DNA of 64,000 nt, from positions 27,041,598 to 27,105,597 of the forward strand of contig CM065297.1 in NCBI GenBank assembly GCA_032871835.1, written 5' to 3'. The notes below the pieces were generated by a model. The model had not been told where the DNA came from. It saw only the letters and a list, made by a program, of their open reading frames with translations, and made no database searches. Made by a program: the position numbers and the translations under genes. Below, in pieces: positions 1 through 11,890 of this stretch (within the stretch, counting starts at the first letter, position 1; each line of letters starts with the position of its first letter). Source of the stretch: Dipteronia dyeriana. Taxonomy: Eukaryota; Streptophyta; Magnoliopsida; Sapindales; Sapindaceae.

Positions 1-26
1 TCTTACTATCGAGCATAATCCCAACA
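1..26 (-). mobile_element. Tail of a copia-2-family LTR, cut by window edge
   Basis: These bases match, with two or three differences, the last bases (plus strand) of the two copia-2 LTRs that end at 41274 and 48581: the CTATCGAGCATAATCC core followed by AACA. No polypurine tract follows. This is therefore the outer right end of another minus-strand member of that family, whose body lies off the window. Confidence 0.7.
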
Positions 27-1069
27 TGAGATAGGTGCACAAACCCCAAAAATCATGCGTCGTTCGAAGTTCAAAAAGTTGCTAATGATTTCGTCAGCCA
101 AGACAAATGTGGTTGGGGTTAATGCTTAGCTATTAAGCATTTAAACATGCATTAGTGGGCTACGAGACAAAAAAAAGAGGAACAAATTAAGCACACTTCG
201 TCGAGCGGGTTTCTTTTTGGAACGAGATACCTGGTGTAACTTAGACAGTATGACATGTCAACAATAGACAAGAGTCGGGGGTGCCATGTCACTAAGGGCT
301 CAACCAGACCTAGCCAACCTTAGTTGACTAAAGAAAGACCATCAACCCCAGATTTAAATAACACAGACGATCAGATGAAGATGAACCGATTGGGACCATC
401 AAAATGGTCGAGGCAAAGTTTATGCTCGGGACAATCAAGATGGTCAGGGCAAAGTCCATGATTGAGTAAAACCATCAGTCGAGGAAAGGAACTTCGGTCG
501 GGTTCAGCAGATGGCCGGTTGATTGACATGTGGATAATATTCAGATTTAATGAAGTTACGACTCTAAATGCATAAAAAGAATCTGATTTAAATAAGACAC
601 ATTGAAGTGCACTTAGATAAGAAAACATACTTCCTTATAAATATCAAGGTGCAAATTAGGCAAGAGATCTATTGCAATTAAAATACAATCAATGTGAAAC
701 AAAAAGGGAGGATAACACGACTCCAAGAAGTTAGAGTTTCATTAAATGACAAGAACTTTCCTTTTTTGTACATTAAGAATTAGAGTTCTATGCATGTATA
801 AATAGACCCTAATAACGCCAATAGAAGGGTTAACGAAGATCTAGCTTACAAGAGTACAAGAAAGATTGAGGGTGTAATCATTTTTTACATAGTGAATTTT
901 TCTTGTCGGCGCTGGCAACCGTGGATGTTTACCCTCCATGAGGTTTTACCACGTAAAATATTGTCTCTATTTTTACCTTCTCTCTCTTTTGTCGTTTGTT
1001 GTTCATCTTTATTTACAGCTATTTATGTGACGCATGGTGAGCTATAATTGATTCAAAAACACCGTCAAC

Positions 1070-1070
<1 letters not shown>
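27..1070 (+). mobile_element. Probable gypsy (Tat-like) LTR remnant; left limit unclear
   Basis: No coding region is visible. The last 270 bases follow the plan of the Tat-type LTRs at 13663-14556 and 21999-22883: a TATAAATA box (797-804) followed by AGACCC, a purine-rich transcribed leader, a CCGTGGATGTTTACCC block matching CCGTGGACGTTTCTCC there, a TTTTACCACGTAAAA block, and a terminal GTCAACA at 1070. The right edge is firm because it meets a microsatellite. The left edge may coincide with the copia tail at 26. No partner LTR lies in the window, so it is a solo or truncated LTR. Confidence 0.5.
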
Positions 1071-1121
<51 letters not shown>

Positions 1122-1152
1122 TAATCATAATAATAATAATAATAAATAATTA
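1071..1152. repeat. (AAT)n microsatellite
   Basis: About 25 near-perfect ATA/AAT trinucleotides directly abut the LTR end at 1070. Confidence 0.95.
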
Positions 1153-1189
1153 AAATTAAAATGGACGGTGAAGATCCAAAAATTTGGAA

Positions 1190-1482
1190 ATATAATAATA
1201 ATTATTATTATATTTATTATTATTGTTATCATTATTATTTATTATTATTATTATTATTTATTTATTATTACTATTTTTATTATATTTATTATTATTATTA
1301 TTTGTTACTATTATTATTATTATTATTCTATTTATTATTATAATTATTATTATTATCATTTATTTATTTATTTTATTTATAATAATAATAATTATTATAT
1401 TTATTATTATTATTTATATATAATTATTATTATTATTTTATTATTATTATTATTATTATTATTAGTATTGTTGTTGTTGTTG

Positions 1483-1513
<31 letters not shown>

Positions 1514-1532
1514 TATATATATTATTTATTTA
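1190..1532. repeat. (ATT)n low-complexity tract
   Basis: About 340 bases of ATT/TTA trinucleotides with short interruptions (TTG, TTATT and ATC variants). It is roughly complementary to the AAT tract at 1071-1152, so the two could pair. The Ile/Tyr/Leu-only reading frames here are artefacts of the repeat. Confidence 0.95.
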
Positions 1533-2306
1533 TTTATTTTTGGACATTGGTCAATTGGTCAAAGAGTGTATGATGTTATTATTATATTTTTTCAGTTTTA
1601 ATACAGTTATGCATATAATCAGGGTATGTAAGTGAAATTTGTCCTACATGTCCGTCACCCCTTTCATCACTTGTTGCCAATTTCAGAGAGCTTAGGAGGT
1701 TTAGTGACCATCTTAAGAATTTATGGGGCACGTTAGCATTTCGCTAACAATTCAGGATGTAACAGTATCATTTACTTAAAAAAAAAAAAAAAAACTCTTA
1801 GTCATGGTCACACACCTAATCCACCTACCAACCCATATATATTACTATTAATATTTGTATAAATTTTGAATTAAATTAAATCAATTAATTATTTTGTTTA
1901 TTTATTATATTAGATACTGAAATATGGTGAATCGAAGTATTGAGATAGCTAAATTTCGAATTTTAAATTCTAAATTTTATATTCAGATTTAAATTAAAAA
2001 TTGAAAAAATAGGAAAAATGGAAGATGAATGTGGGGATAGAGGAACCTTCCCAAAATACCCACATCCCTACTTCCCCCAAATGAGGTTTGGGAGTAGGTG
2101 TTGGGGAAGGTTATAGGAATGGAGAAGGTTGTTGGGCACTATGCCCGTCCATTTCAAAATACAAGAATGAACAGAATCAAAACTAATTTTGACCGGTTCG
2201 GTTTTTTATTTTTAATTCAGCCCGATCCCGTTTGGACTTGGGAGTTGGGACAGGTATTTTGTTTATGATATCATTAAGCCGAAATTGAGCAGAAAACAAC
2301 AGTGGA
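1533..2306. other. Intergenic, upstream of the UPF0426-type gene
   Basis: No reading frame or element end is recognised. There is a 17-base A run near 1779-1795, an AT-rich stretch (1830-2010), and a more GC-balanced final 250 bases that should hold the promoter and 5' UTR of the gene starting at 2307. No clear TATA box was identified. Confidence 0.4.
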
Positions 2307-3524
2307 ATGGCTCTCTCCATCAAGAATTATCCTTGCTCTGCTCTGGTACGCTTTTCATTTATTTCTTGTAAATTTAAGTTTATGATATTCTGCTTAATTT
2401 ATATTAATTCCTTGGCTGGCTGAAGAATCCAAGAAAAAACCCATTTTCATCCAAGAGTAGTACTGGATCTAGTGTTGGATTGTGGAATTACAATATCAGA
2501 TACAGAAACCCACTCCAAGCTTGTTTTTTCAGTCCCATCGATGAGACCATTGTCAAAGAAGCTCTCAAGGTACTCGTTCTTGATTCTTCTTCAATTTTAC
2601 TTTTCTTCTTGTTATGGAAAGATTACTTTTTGTTGTCGAAAAAGAAAAAAGTCGAAAAAGAAAAAAGTCTTTGCTTGTAAATTAATCTGTTTTGGTTGAT
2701 TACATTTTGTGGAACACGATATTATTCGAGCTAGTCTGTTTGCCTAGGGTTGTATTGGATCTCTTGGAGCCTTGGAGGTGTTTGATAGTGGTGTTCAAGA
2801 CTCCCCAATTCATGTTTGAGTTACTGATTCCAGTTAGATTAGATGCTCTCTCTTTCTATCTATAAATACTTTGTTTATTTTTGTTTGTAGACCACATATA
2901 TATATTGCTCGTTTCTCTCTCTTCTAACATCACAGCAGCTAGATGTGGGGATGTAGTAAGCAGCATGTATCTCCTGCATTCACATTATATTTGAATGCCA
3001 CCTTCTAAATTTGCGCCAAGTCATTTTCGCATGTATTTGATCTCACCTGCATATTATCCACTGGAATCAGCGAGTATATTATTGTCCGATATGTTTTTAA
3101 TTCAGTTGCAAATTGCAATGACACTTTGCTGAAGTAAACCTACTTAAACATTTACATAGCAACATACTCTGAATTTCACTTAAAAAACTTTATTTTCTTT
3201 CTGCAGTCCTTTACGGGGTATCATCCATTTTTTCTCATCTTTTAGCAGCTTGTTCTCCGTTGAAAACATAATCCTGTGATGTAATTTGTTGTGATATGTT
3301 ACTGAAACTGTGAAACATGTTCCTTTGATGCTCTTTTGATTAAGGAACCGGTTGCCTTCGTGGGTGGGATGTTTGCTGGTCTTCTAAGGCTTGATTTGGA
3401 AGAAGATCCACTCAAGGAATGGGTTACAAGGACAGTGGAAGCCTCTTGGATTACGGCGGAAGAAATGGATGCTGAAGCCACAGAACCAGATGAAGAATCC
3501 CCAGAACAGATCGATATAGAATGA
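2307..3524 (+). CDS. UPF0426-type small chloroplast protein, 3 exons
   Basis: Exons 2307-2345, 2426-2569 and 3345-3524 join in phase 0 through GT-AG introns of 80 and 775 bp to give 120 codons and a TGA stop. The start is the first ATG giving an open exon 1. Residues 1 to about 45 are rich in Ser, Asn and Arg and poor in acids, like a plastid transit peptide. The conserved core runs from FFSPIDETIVKEALK across the exon 2/3 junction into EPVAFVGGMFAGLLRLDL and EDPLKEWVTRTVEAS. The tail is acidic (Asp/Glu-rich). I recognise this as the plant family represented by Arabidopsis At1g28150 (UPF0426), whose biochemical role is unknown to me. Length fits the family. The stop codon lies in a GAAT repeat (3519-3538). 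Exon edges are inferred from reading frame and splice consensus. Confidence 0.78.
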
Positions 3525-4433
3525 ATGAATGAATGAATGCTGATGGTTATGTTGTTTATTGTATCTTAGACCAACATAATTGAACTTCATTCGCTATCCT
3601 CTGATGCAATTTCCTTGTTTGATTCAAACGTTACTTGAATATAATGGCTTACAAAACTTAGCCTTTTCTCAATATAACACCAGATTATGTAGTAAACAGA
3701 TTTAGATTTTTATTTTATTTTTTTTATATAGTGGAATTTTTGTAATTATTTGGCTATAGAGTGAAAGACAAATGCTGAAGAAGGTACAAGATATCTTGAT
3801 CATTTTCTGAAATTATGATCCACACCCTAACCAACCTTGTGGCCTCTCCCTAACAAGCCTCTCCCTCTGTTACGTGTTCATACTATTATACATCTATATA
3901 AGCTCTGCTTCTTTTTGGAGTTTGCTAGGGTACTAGGTTCACCCTAGGTTCAAGTTTTTGTATGTAATATTGATACTTTTATCATCAAAAAATGTCTCCT
4001 TTAAATCTGTTATTTATGATCAAAATAAATCATGTTTAGCATCCTTTGAACCAACTTCTTCTCATACTTGTCGATAGATTGTTTTTATCTGTATTAACTG
4101 TTTGATTGTATAGAAATGTAAGAATCATGAACCATTTAGTTATTGTAATTGTGGGCAGCTTTTTGGCCTCAAAACATTTTATCGTTAAGGTTTGATCTTA
4201 AACCCCATTTGTTGAACATTTAAAATTATATAATTTTTGGTAAATAATTAAAAACATCTCAATTAAGTAGATTTTATTGAATTTATCATCCATAAAAAAA
4301 AATCATATTAAAATTCAGTAGAAGTGATGGATTTTATTGAGATCCTTGCTTTGTGTTAAAATCAATTTAAATTAAGTTCAAATTAATTTGTGTCTTTTTA
4401 ATTTTGTATAAACAAACTAAGATGAAAATATTT
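3525..4433. other. 3' UTR and intergenic DNA
   Basis: It begins with (GAAT)n immediately after the stop codon, then AT-rich sequence that should include the 3' UTR. No other gene or element is recognised before the MULE target duplication at 4434. Confidence 0.45.
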
Positions 4434-4443
4434 ATTAATAAAA
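4434..4443. repeat. MULE target-site duplication, left copy
   Basis: ATTAATAAAA. It is identical to 28963-28972 on the far side of the MULE. Ten bases is within the 9-11 bp range usual for Mutator-like elements. Confidence 0.85.
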
Positions 4444-4514
4444 GGGGAAAAATGATAAAAGTCCCTCTAGTTTGACCTATTATGCGTTATGGTCCCTTTA
4501 GTTTCAATATTGGT
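4444..4514. repeat. MULE terminal inverted repeat, left
   Basis: It starts GGGGAAAAATGATAAAAG and pairs with the reverse complement of 28892-28962. The best conserved blocks are CTAGTTTGACCTATTATGCG (right: TTAGTTTGACCTATTATACG) and TAGTTTCAATATTGGTC (right: TAGTTTCAGTATTGATC). Confidence 0.88.
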
Positions 4515-4692
4515 CCGTTTGGTCTTTCTGTTACAGAATCTGTTAAAAAAGAGTCTATCAGACATGTTCAAAATGTAAATGCAAATAAATTGTAATTCTT
4601 CTATGAGAGTGAAAAATGCAAATTTAATAGATTTTGGGAACCTGATAACGAAGAATTAAACCAAACTGAATACATATAAAACATTTCACAAA

Positions 4693-4860
4693 GGTTTGTA
4701 GGTGGAGATAATTTTCAGCAACTTGAACAAGAAATCATAGTTCTAAATGCAAGATTGATGAAGCTAGAAATGGTATGGGAAAGGGTGCAGCACTTAGAAA
4801 TCTTACATGCAAGGATGCATAATCTGGAAAAAATATTCATGGGAGAATGTATCACTTAGA
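4693..4860 (+). pseudogene. Leu/Glu-rich coiled-coil-like fragment inside MULE
   Basis: A plus-strand frame without a clear start codon reads through about 55 codons to a TAG at 4858-4860. It is dominated by spaced Leu/Ile/Met with Glu, Gln and Arg (for example QQLEQEIIVLNARLMKLEM and RVQHLEILHARMHNLEKIF), a heptad-like pattern. It lies between the left TIR and the end of the transposase, on the opposite strand. It may be a fragment of a host gene picked up by the MULE, or chance. No family is recognised. Confidence 0.3.
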
Positions 4861-5487
4861 GTCTAAAGAATGAGGGTCAAAGCTGATGTGGACAATTAAC
4901 AGGGTTTTGTTTTGTGTAACCATGTCAATCATTGTACTTAGTATGACAAGCAAAGACTGTATGTAATAATAAGTAAAGTTTAAGCATAAATAAAAAGCAG
5001 TTATAGTTAAGCATTTAAGAACACTACATAAACTAGAATCACAACCAATGACCAACAATATTCATGTCTAGTCCGTGTGCTAGCACTTTCAAAAAGCATA
5101 TTAAGCACATCTAACGGTTTGATAACCATATCTAAAAATTTCTAGCAACAGGAACCATGCAATTACACAAAAACAGTTATGAATTAAAAAAGTTGTTTAA
5201 AAAAAGGTTCAATAATAAAACCAGATGTTGTTGTCATCCACCATTACAAGTGTTGATGTCATAGTTAAGAAATTCAAAGTGTGGTTGACTCTGGGCTGTT
5301 GGAGGTTATGTTGTTGGAGGCTATGAAAATGACCCTTTATATGTTGATTGTTGTAGGAATGGTTGATGTGAAGATGATTGTCCTTTAGTTGTCTGTTAAC
5401 AGAAAATTAAATTGAAGAAGATGGTTTATAAGGTTTGGGGAAACATATTCAGATAAAGTTGGTAGTACTTAGAGGGAGAAAGAAGAG
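4861..5487. other. MULE non-coding 3' region
   Basis: AT-rich sequence between the coiled-coil-like fragment and the end of the transposase reading frame (minus strand). No gene is recognised. Confidence 0.4.
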
Positions 5488-5855
5488 ATGAAAAGTTATA
5501 ACAAGTTAAGGAGGACATGTCTTTTTTTTATGATTCTTTTGTTATGGCCATGTTCTGAACAAAGCTTGCATACAACGGTTCCATACCTTCCTCCTTTAAG
5601 TTGCTCATCTGGTCTTAGGCATGCCTGTTTGGACAATAAGAAGTGGCAGAATCAAATGCTCCATTTGACCTTCAATCGGTAAACAAGCAAGCACTTCTGG
5701 CCACCTCTTTTGATCAGGTATATGATGGATCATACCCCAATAAGTTTGCAAGTAAGCACTCTTGGTCCGACTGTTGTGGACAAACTCACTCACCTTATCA
5801 TTCAAAACAGATTTACCACAATAATGGCTTATAGTAGCCATTGGATGACAGCAAA
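5488..5855 (-). pseudogene. MULE transposase, C-terminal part
   Basis: The minus-strand frame from 5855 opens with CCHPMATI, the second half of a SWIM zinc finger. It continues with VSEFVHNSRTKSAYLQTYWG, MIHHIPDQKRWPEV and a GMPKTR block, the usual C-terminal order of plant MULE transposases (consensus Y..TY...I.P.....W and RPK.R). After a frameshift at about 5605 a CKLCSEHGHNKR zinc-knuckle remnant follows. The N-terminal part lies at 25026-27189, beyond the copia-1 insertion. Confidence 0.8.
5851..5855. repeat. Copia-1 target duplication, left (decayed)
   Basis: GCAAA, opposite ACAAG at 25026-25030. Each differs by one base from GCAAG, the reverse complement of CTTGC. That ancestral sequence restores the transposase frame (PCC of the SWIM finger), so I read these as a diverged 5-bp duplication. 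Confidence 0.6.
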
Positions 5856-6300
5856 TGTTAGATCCCTGTTCACCGGTCACGCAGCGGAAGTAAGGTTTTA
5901 AATTTTTTAATATAGATCATAATCTGTATATGGGACCAGTGAACTTGGGATCGTAATTATATTTTGAAACTTATACAAATAAATTATTACAATAATAAAT
6001 AAGTATGTAAACACAGGAAATTGTAATCAATATAATCAGAAGATAATAAAACCATACCAACGTTTGGAGGCTCTTTCACTTCTTGTAATGATCCTTGTTT
6101 GAACCAATCTTACCAACGTTTGGAGGCTTCTTCACTTTACGATGTACTACTGTCTAAACCACTCGATCATCCTCACTATCTCTCAGAACTGGTAACTGCG
6201 TGTGGACGCATCACGATCTCAAGAACTTGAATGGAGGATGTAGACAGAATTGAAGAAACTTTTTCTTCTAAGAGAAAACTAATTAGAACCGTTCTAGTTC

Positions 6301-6354
<54 letters not shown>

Positions 6355-7979
6355 ACTTGATCTCTCTTTTTAATGCACACGCTAAAATTGCATCTTATGC
6401 AATTCAATTCACATATGTTTTTTTTTCTCTTTTTTAATCAGGTGAGTTTTTCAATGCCACCCATATTTACATCACATGCAAATTCTCTCTTTTTATTATT
6501 GATTCACCCATCACCTTGTTTGTATCCTATACAAAACTTATATGTGTTGCATATCAATTGTTTCATCTACACACCAATATGCATCCTATACAAACTCTTG
6601 TGTCAATAGTTGATATATATATCCTTTAATTATCCTTTCAAATATATCTAATATATTAAAATTTAAACTTAAATTCAAATACTTAGATAAATGATTTAGT
6701 AAAAAATAAAATAATCCTATTATTTTATTTTCACCTAAATCAAAATATCAACTAATACCCTCCAATTAATAGTTAATTAATAATTCATAAATATCAATAT
6801 AATTAAATAATCTAATTATTTAATTAATTTAACTATTAACATTCATTAATTAAATAATCTCATTATTCAATTAATTCCCGAATAAATACGTGTCACTTTT
6901 ATAACACAATTAATTGGATAATCCAATTAATTAACCGTGACCTTTGTTACCTAAATCGATCGGGCTAGCAAGTGGACCTAATGAACCCACAGTATTTTGA
7001 GCTCCTATAATCATCGGAATTATTAATTAAACTCTTTAATTAATATTCCTTGATTATTAACTCCGGTGTTATTCCACTAAAAACCCGAAGCTGCACTCTA
7101 TCTACTGCAGACGCTTTTACACATACCGATACAACTCGGTGTCCATCGATATAACTATTACACATGGTGTGATCCTCCACAGTAGTTCATAATTAGAGTT
7201 GGGTTATAATGTCCGTTATACCTCTCTAATTACATATATCCTTTAAGTACCGTTGATTCTCTAATGGACAACAAATCCTATTTCCTCACAGAATTAGGAG
7301 AGCGCTCATATTGTCCAAACCCCGAATCAACCCTTAAGGGAACTATCATCTACTTCTCACAAGAAGGAATGGATTCCACTATTGTGTACAAATCTTTCCA
7401 GCCACAAGCTCAACCGTAATCCCAACATACGGAGTATATTGATCAGGAACTGCATCTGACCTCACCCATGGTATATCAAAGACAACGATCTAACCTAAAG
7501 GAGTCAATAAGACACTTCAATAAGACACTCAAGATTAAGATCACCCACATATAGCCATCATTAGTTGATATATATGAATCTCATCTCTAAACAGCTCTTG
7601 GTGAGAGATTCTTATAGATCAAGGCCCAGTCCTATATGATCACATCATACAATGTGCCTCCATTCTCATATCTCCATATGAATGATTCAGGATAGAATCA
7701 CCGTACACTACAGAATAGACCACAATTATAGATTAACCACAAATTAAGTACCTAGCTTTATTTGATATCTATGGACTCTTTAAATTGCACGTCTCTTACT
7801 GTATTCATCCGTATATTACACTCATATACACAGTTCGAGATTACATCCGACAATCTTGGATGTTAAATATATGCACAAGTTATAAAATAAACAACACAAC
7901 AAGAATGAATTGAACTTTTCCATTTATTTATTTCATAAATTCATTTAAAAATTACATCTTTAGGGCATAAACCCCAACA
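5856..7979 (-). repeat. Copia-1 3' LTR
   Basis: 2124 bp, alignable throughout with 22909-25025. It begins TGTTAGATCCCTGTTCACCGG and ends ACCCCAACA. It contains a TA microsatellite and no coding region. Confidence 0.92.
6304..6351. repeat. (TA)n in copia-1 3' LTR
   Basis: About 24 TA units. The same site in the other LTR (23357-23411) is slightly longer, so the tract predates insertion and has since changed length. Confidence 0.9.
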
Positions 7980-7992
7980 ATCTCCCACTTGC
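7980..7992 (-). promoter_or_regulatory. Copia-1 polypurine tract
   Basis: On the minus strand it reads GCAAGTGGGAGAT directly upstream of the 3' LTR. It is the plus-strand DNA primer site and is shared with copia-2 (41275 onward). Confidence 0.8.
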
Positions 7993-7993
7993 A

Positions 7994-9692
7994 CTAAAGC
8001 ATGTGAGGCATTTCTTGTAACCCTAGACCATCTAGATGACCCGAAAACACTTTAATCGCTAAGGTCTTTGTAAATGGATCAACATGATTGTCTTATGAGG
8101 CTATCTTGGTGATGATCACATCTCCTCTTTGTACTATCTCTCTAATGAGATGATACTTTCTCTCTATATGTTTCCCTCTTTTCTGGCTTCTTGATTCTTT
8201 GGAATTAGCCACAACACCACTATTATCACAATAAAGTGTGATGGGCTTATCCAGATCTAGAACAACTTCCATATCACTCAAGAACTTGAGGAGCCAAACA
8301 GCCTCTTTAGCAGCTTCACAAGCGGCTACATATACGGCCTCCATGGTAGATTCAGCAATTGAAGATTGCTTGATACATCTCCATATAATGGCTCCACCAC
8401 CCAGGGTGAATATTGATCCAGACGTGGATTTCCTAGAATCCCTGTCTGACTGAAAATCAGAATTTGTGTATCCTAACAAGATCAAATCCTGTCTGAAATA
8501 CACTAACATATAGTTTCTCGTTCTCCAAAGATACTTAAGAATAGTCTTGACTGCAACCCAATGATCCAATACTGGGTTGGACTGGTATCTGCTAACTACT
8601 CTCATTGCATAGCAGATGTCCCGTCTCGTGCATAATATAGCATACATGAGACTGCCTACTGCCGATGCATAGGGTACACGTCTCATATCCTTAACTTCTT
8701 GAGGTGTCTCAGGACATTGTTCCTTAGACAAGTGAACTTCATGCCTGGAAGGTAAATTACCTTTCTTGTAGTTCTGCATAAAAAATTTCACAAGAATCTT
8801 ATCGATATATGATGCCTGAGACAATGTTATGAGTTTATTTTTACGATCCCTTATAAGTTGGATCCCTAGAACATAACTTGTCTCTCCCAAATCTTTTATT
8901 TGGAATTAATTAGCCAGCCAGCCAGCCCTTTACATCAGACAACACTCCCATATCATTCCCAATGAGTAGGATATCATCTATGTATAGGACCAAGAAAACT
9001 ACTTTATTGTCAATGATGCGCTTATAGACAAAAGACTCATCGACTTTCTGCTCGAAGCCATAGGTTTTGATCACTTTATCAAACCTAATGTTCCAAGATC
9101 TAAATGCTTGCTTAAGTCCATAGATGGACCTTTGCAGCTTGCCAACCTTTTGCTCTTGATCTGGAGACACGAATCTCTCTAGTTGCATCATATAGATGCT
9201 CTTATCAAGATTGTCATTCAAGAATGCAGTCTTGACATCCATTTGCCAAATTTCATAATTAAAATAGGCAGCAATGGATAAGAGAATAAGAATAGACTTA
9301 AACATGGCTACTGGCAAGAAGGTCTCTTCATAATCGACCCCCTCTTTCTAGGCATAACCCTTGGCCACTAGACTTACCTTGAAGGTCACTACCTTCCCGT
9401 CTACTCATTTCTTTCCCTTGTAGGTCTATTTACACCTTATGGGTTTTAGCCCATCTGGTAAGTCTACAAGATCCCAGACTGAGTTAGAGTACATTGACTA
9501 CATCTCGAGATTCATGGCTTTAAGCCATTCCTCTTTATCAGGATCTTCCATTGCATTCTTAAATGTCAATGGATCATCCATACTAACAGCAGAGACAACA
9601 CCTTGTTTCTCACATATACCTAAATATGGTTCAGGCTGTCTCACAACCCTCTCACTACGTCTAGGTGGTATTGTATCCTGATCAGGAACCAT
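7994..9692 (-). pseudogene. Copia-1 pol: reverse transcriptase and RNase H (broken)
   Basis: The minus-strand frames carry copia RT: WQMDVKTAFLNDNL with the catalytic Asp, IYGLKQAFRSWN, and the active-site LYIDDILLIG, then LGIQLIRDRKNKLITLSQA. RNase H follows, with STSGSIFTLGGGAIIW, STMEAVYVAACEAAKEAV and YCDNSGVVANS, ending at a stop at 7994-7996. The reading is broken by a stop near 9497, another break near 9320, a frameshift at 8891-8909 where GGCT is repeated three times (apparent slippage), and a break near 8093. It acted in the element's particle to copy RNA into DNA. This copy cannot. Confidence 0.9.
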
Positions 9693-9707
9693 CTGACTCT
9701 CAGATGT

Positions 9708-10700
9708 TTATGGATCAATAACTCTTGTTGATGAAGCACTAGTCTCATCAGGCTCCAACTCATTCAATATAATTTTAGAACAAGGTTTATGGTCACTAAT
9801 ATAATTGTCCTCCAGAAACGTTGCATTTGTCAATACAAGTACTTTGTTATCTTCAGGACTATAGAAGTGTCCACCATTGGTCTCTTTAGAGTATCCTACA
9901 AATAGGCAGACCACAGACTTGGAGTCTAGCTTTCCACTTCTGTTCCTTAGCACGTGTGCTGGACGCCACCATATGCGAAAATGTCGCAAACAAGCTTTAC
10001 GACCATTCCACAACTCTAGGGGAGTCTTATGAACAGATATGGATGGCACCACATTCAAAATGTATGCCGCTGTTTGTAACGCATATCCCTAGAAGAAATT
10101 TGGTAATGATAAGAAACTAATCATAGATCTCATAATTTCCATTAGGGTTCTATTTCTCCTCTCCGCTACACCATTTTGCTGAGGTGTACCGGGAGCTGTG
10201 AGTTGGGAAACTATATGCTCGACCATGAAGTCTTTAAACTCTTGGTCAAGGTACTCACCTCCACGATCTGATCGTAGTGACTTGATCATCCTACCTAATT
10301 GATTCTTAACTTCAGCTCGAAATTCTTTAAACATTTTAAATGTTTTCGACTTCCGTTGCATTAGGTAAACGTATCCGTATCTTGAGTAGTCATCTATAAA
10401 GGGGACATAATACTCATAACCACCCCTAGTTTTAACATTCATCAGTCCACAGACGTCTGTATGTATAAGCTTAGTGGTTCTTTAGCTCTAAGCCATTTTC
10501 CAGTAAAAGGTCTCTTAGTCATCTTACCTTCCAGACAAGATTCGCAGACAGGTAAGGTGTCAACCTTTAACTTACTTAAAGGTCCAATTTTTACTAGTCT
10601 GTCTATCCGGTCATGGTTGATATGACCAAGCCTTAGATGCTAGAGATACGTGTCATTATCTGGAGAAATCTTATGTAGTTTAGTTTTTGGTTTCTCAACC
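9708..10700 (-). pseudogene. Copia-1 pol: integrase (broken)
   Basis: Minus-strand integrase core: HTDVCGLMNVKTRGGYEY, FIDDYSRYGYVYLM (first Asp), SDRGGEYLDQEF (second Asp) and PQQNGVAERRNRTLMEI (Glu), so the DDE triad is visible. The copia C-terminal block (KTPLELWNGRKACLRHFRI, VCLFVGYSKETNGGHFYSP) follows after a stop at about 10086. Upstream (10445-10700) the gag-pre-integrase zinc region is only faintly readable. Confidence 0.85.
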
Positions 10701-11006
10701 TTAAACATTTCAGTGTTGAGTAGTGTAGTATGTATTAACGGTCTTAACACATACAAATTGTTTTCATTAATTTTTGAACAAATATTCAGACCATTCTTTC
10801 CAATAATAACATACTTATTATTAAAAGAAACAAAAATATTTTTGTTTTAACAACTTAGAAAAGGAAATCAAATTTCGTGTAAATCCAGGAATATAAAATA
10901 CATTGTCTAACAATATATAATTATTACAAAAACATAATCTAATTACACCCACTACTCGTGCCGACACGACATCTCCTGACCCCACACACATTGAGAAGCC
11001 TTGCTC
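10701..11006 (-). pseudogene. Copia-1 protease to integrase linker, degenerate
   Basis: Minus-strand fragments such as VFYIPGFTRNLISFSKL are recognisable as the post-protease block of copia polyproteins, but stops and frameshifts are frequent. Confidence 0.55.
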
Positions 11007-11890
11007 CTATAGTTGTGTCCAAGAATCAGTCCATTGTAAAGAAGAACAAACATAGTTATTGTCCCCCGAATCAACTATCCAGGGTGAAAAATCATCTTCC
11101 ACTAAACACGACTCAAGAACAAGTAAATCATATTTAATTTTCTTGGACTTCTTCTTGTTTTGGGCTTTCTTGGGTTTGGGCTTACCATTCGCTTTCCCAA
11201 TAGACCTTTTCCTCTTCTTATTATTGGAGGAAGATGGTTCAACAACATTTGCCTCACTTGTTTTGCCCTTGCAGTCCTTAGTCAATGACTTAAAGGTAGT
11301 GAGCTCATTGAGCAACTGTGTGAGACTGAACCTTAATTTGTTCATCTCGTAGTTACTCTTAAACTGATCAAAACTCTTTGGAAGAGTCGTCAGTATAATG
11401 CTTACTTGACTGGGTTCAATGGCCCCGTCATTAACTTCTGCCGTGCTGAAGTAGGACATCATGCTCAGGACATGTTCCCGAACTGACGTACCTTCCTTCA
11501 TGATAGCAAGCATAGCAGAACAAACAGCTTCATGTCGCTTTTGCTCGGAGGACTGCCCGAACATAGCTGGCAATGACTCCATGATTTCGAATGCTGAAGT
11601 CATTGCTTCGTGCTTTGTGACAAGCACGTCTGTCATAGAAGTCAACAGATATGTTCGGGCTTCTTATCAGATGAGACCCAACTCTGGTATGCCTCACGAA
11701 TAGTTCGTGTGGCATTGGTAACATGCACTGAAGGATATTCCTTCATAAGCACAAACTTGAGGTCATTGGAGACCAAAATTGTATTATCGTTAAGTTTCCA
11801 GTTAGTGTAGTTATCACCAATTAATATGTCGTTTACGAGAATTTGAAGTAATAAAGAAGACATTATTGCTGAAATAAATAAAACATTCAT
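11007..11890 (-). pseudogene. Copia-1 gag and start of protease (broken)
   Basis: The minus strand starts at the ATG ending at 11890 with the gag head (LVNDILIGDNYTNWKLN). A frameshift at about 11645 leads to the gag core of the UBN2 type (EHVLSMMSYFSTAEVNDGA, ILTTLPKSFDQFKSNYEMNK), a Lys-rich nucleocapsid-like tail (GKPKPKKAQNKKKSKKIK) and PWIVDSG, the protease active-site Asp. No intact CCHC knuckle is seen. The product would have formed the element's capsid. Confidence 0.82.

Noticed and set aside
1161..1635. Reading frames of 60-155 codons made of Ile, Tyr and Leu
   Set aside because: Direct translations of the (ATT)n tract; no protein-like composition.
2636..2672. Tandem GTCGAAAAAGAAAAAA repeat as a regulatory element
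   Set aside because: Two short copies within intron 2 of the UPF0426-type gene; probably simple-sequence drift.
11059..11352. Plus-strand frame of 97 codons
   Set aside because: Shadow of the copia-1 gag frame on the minus strand.
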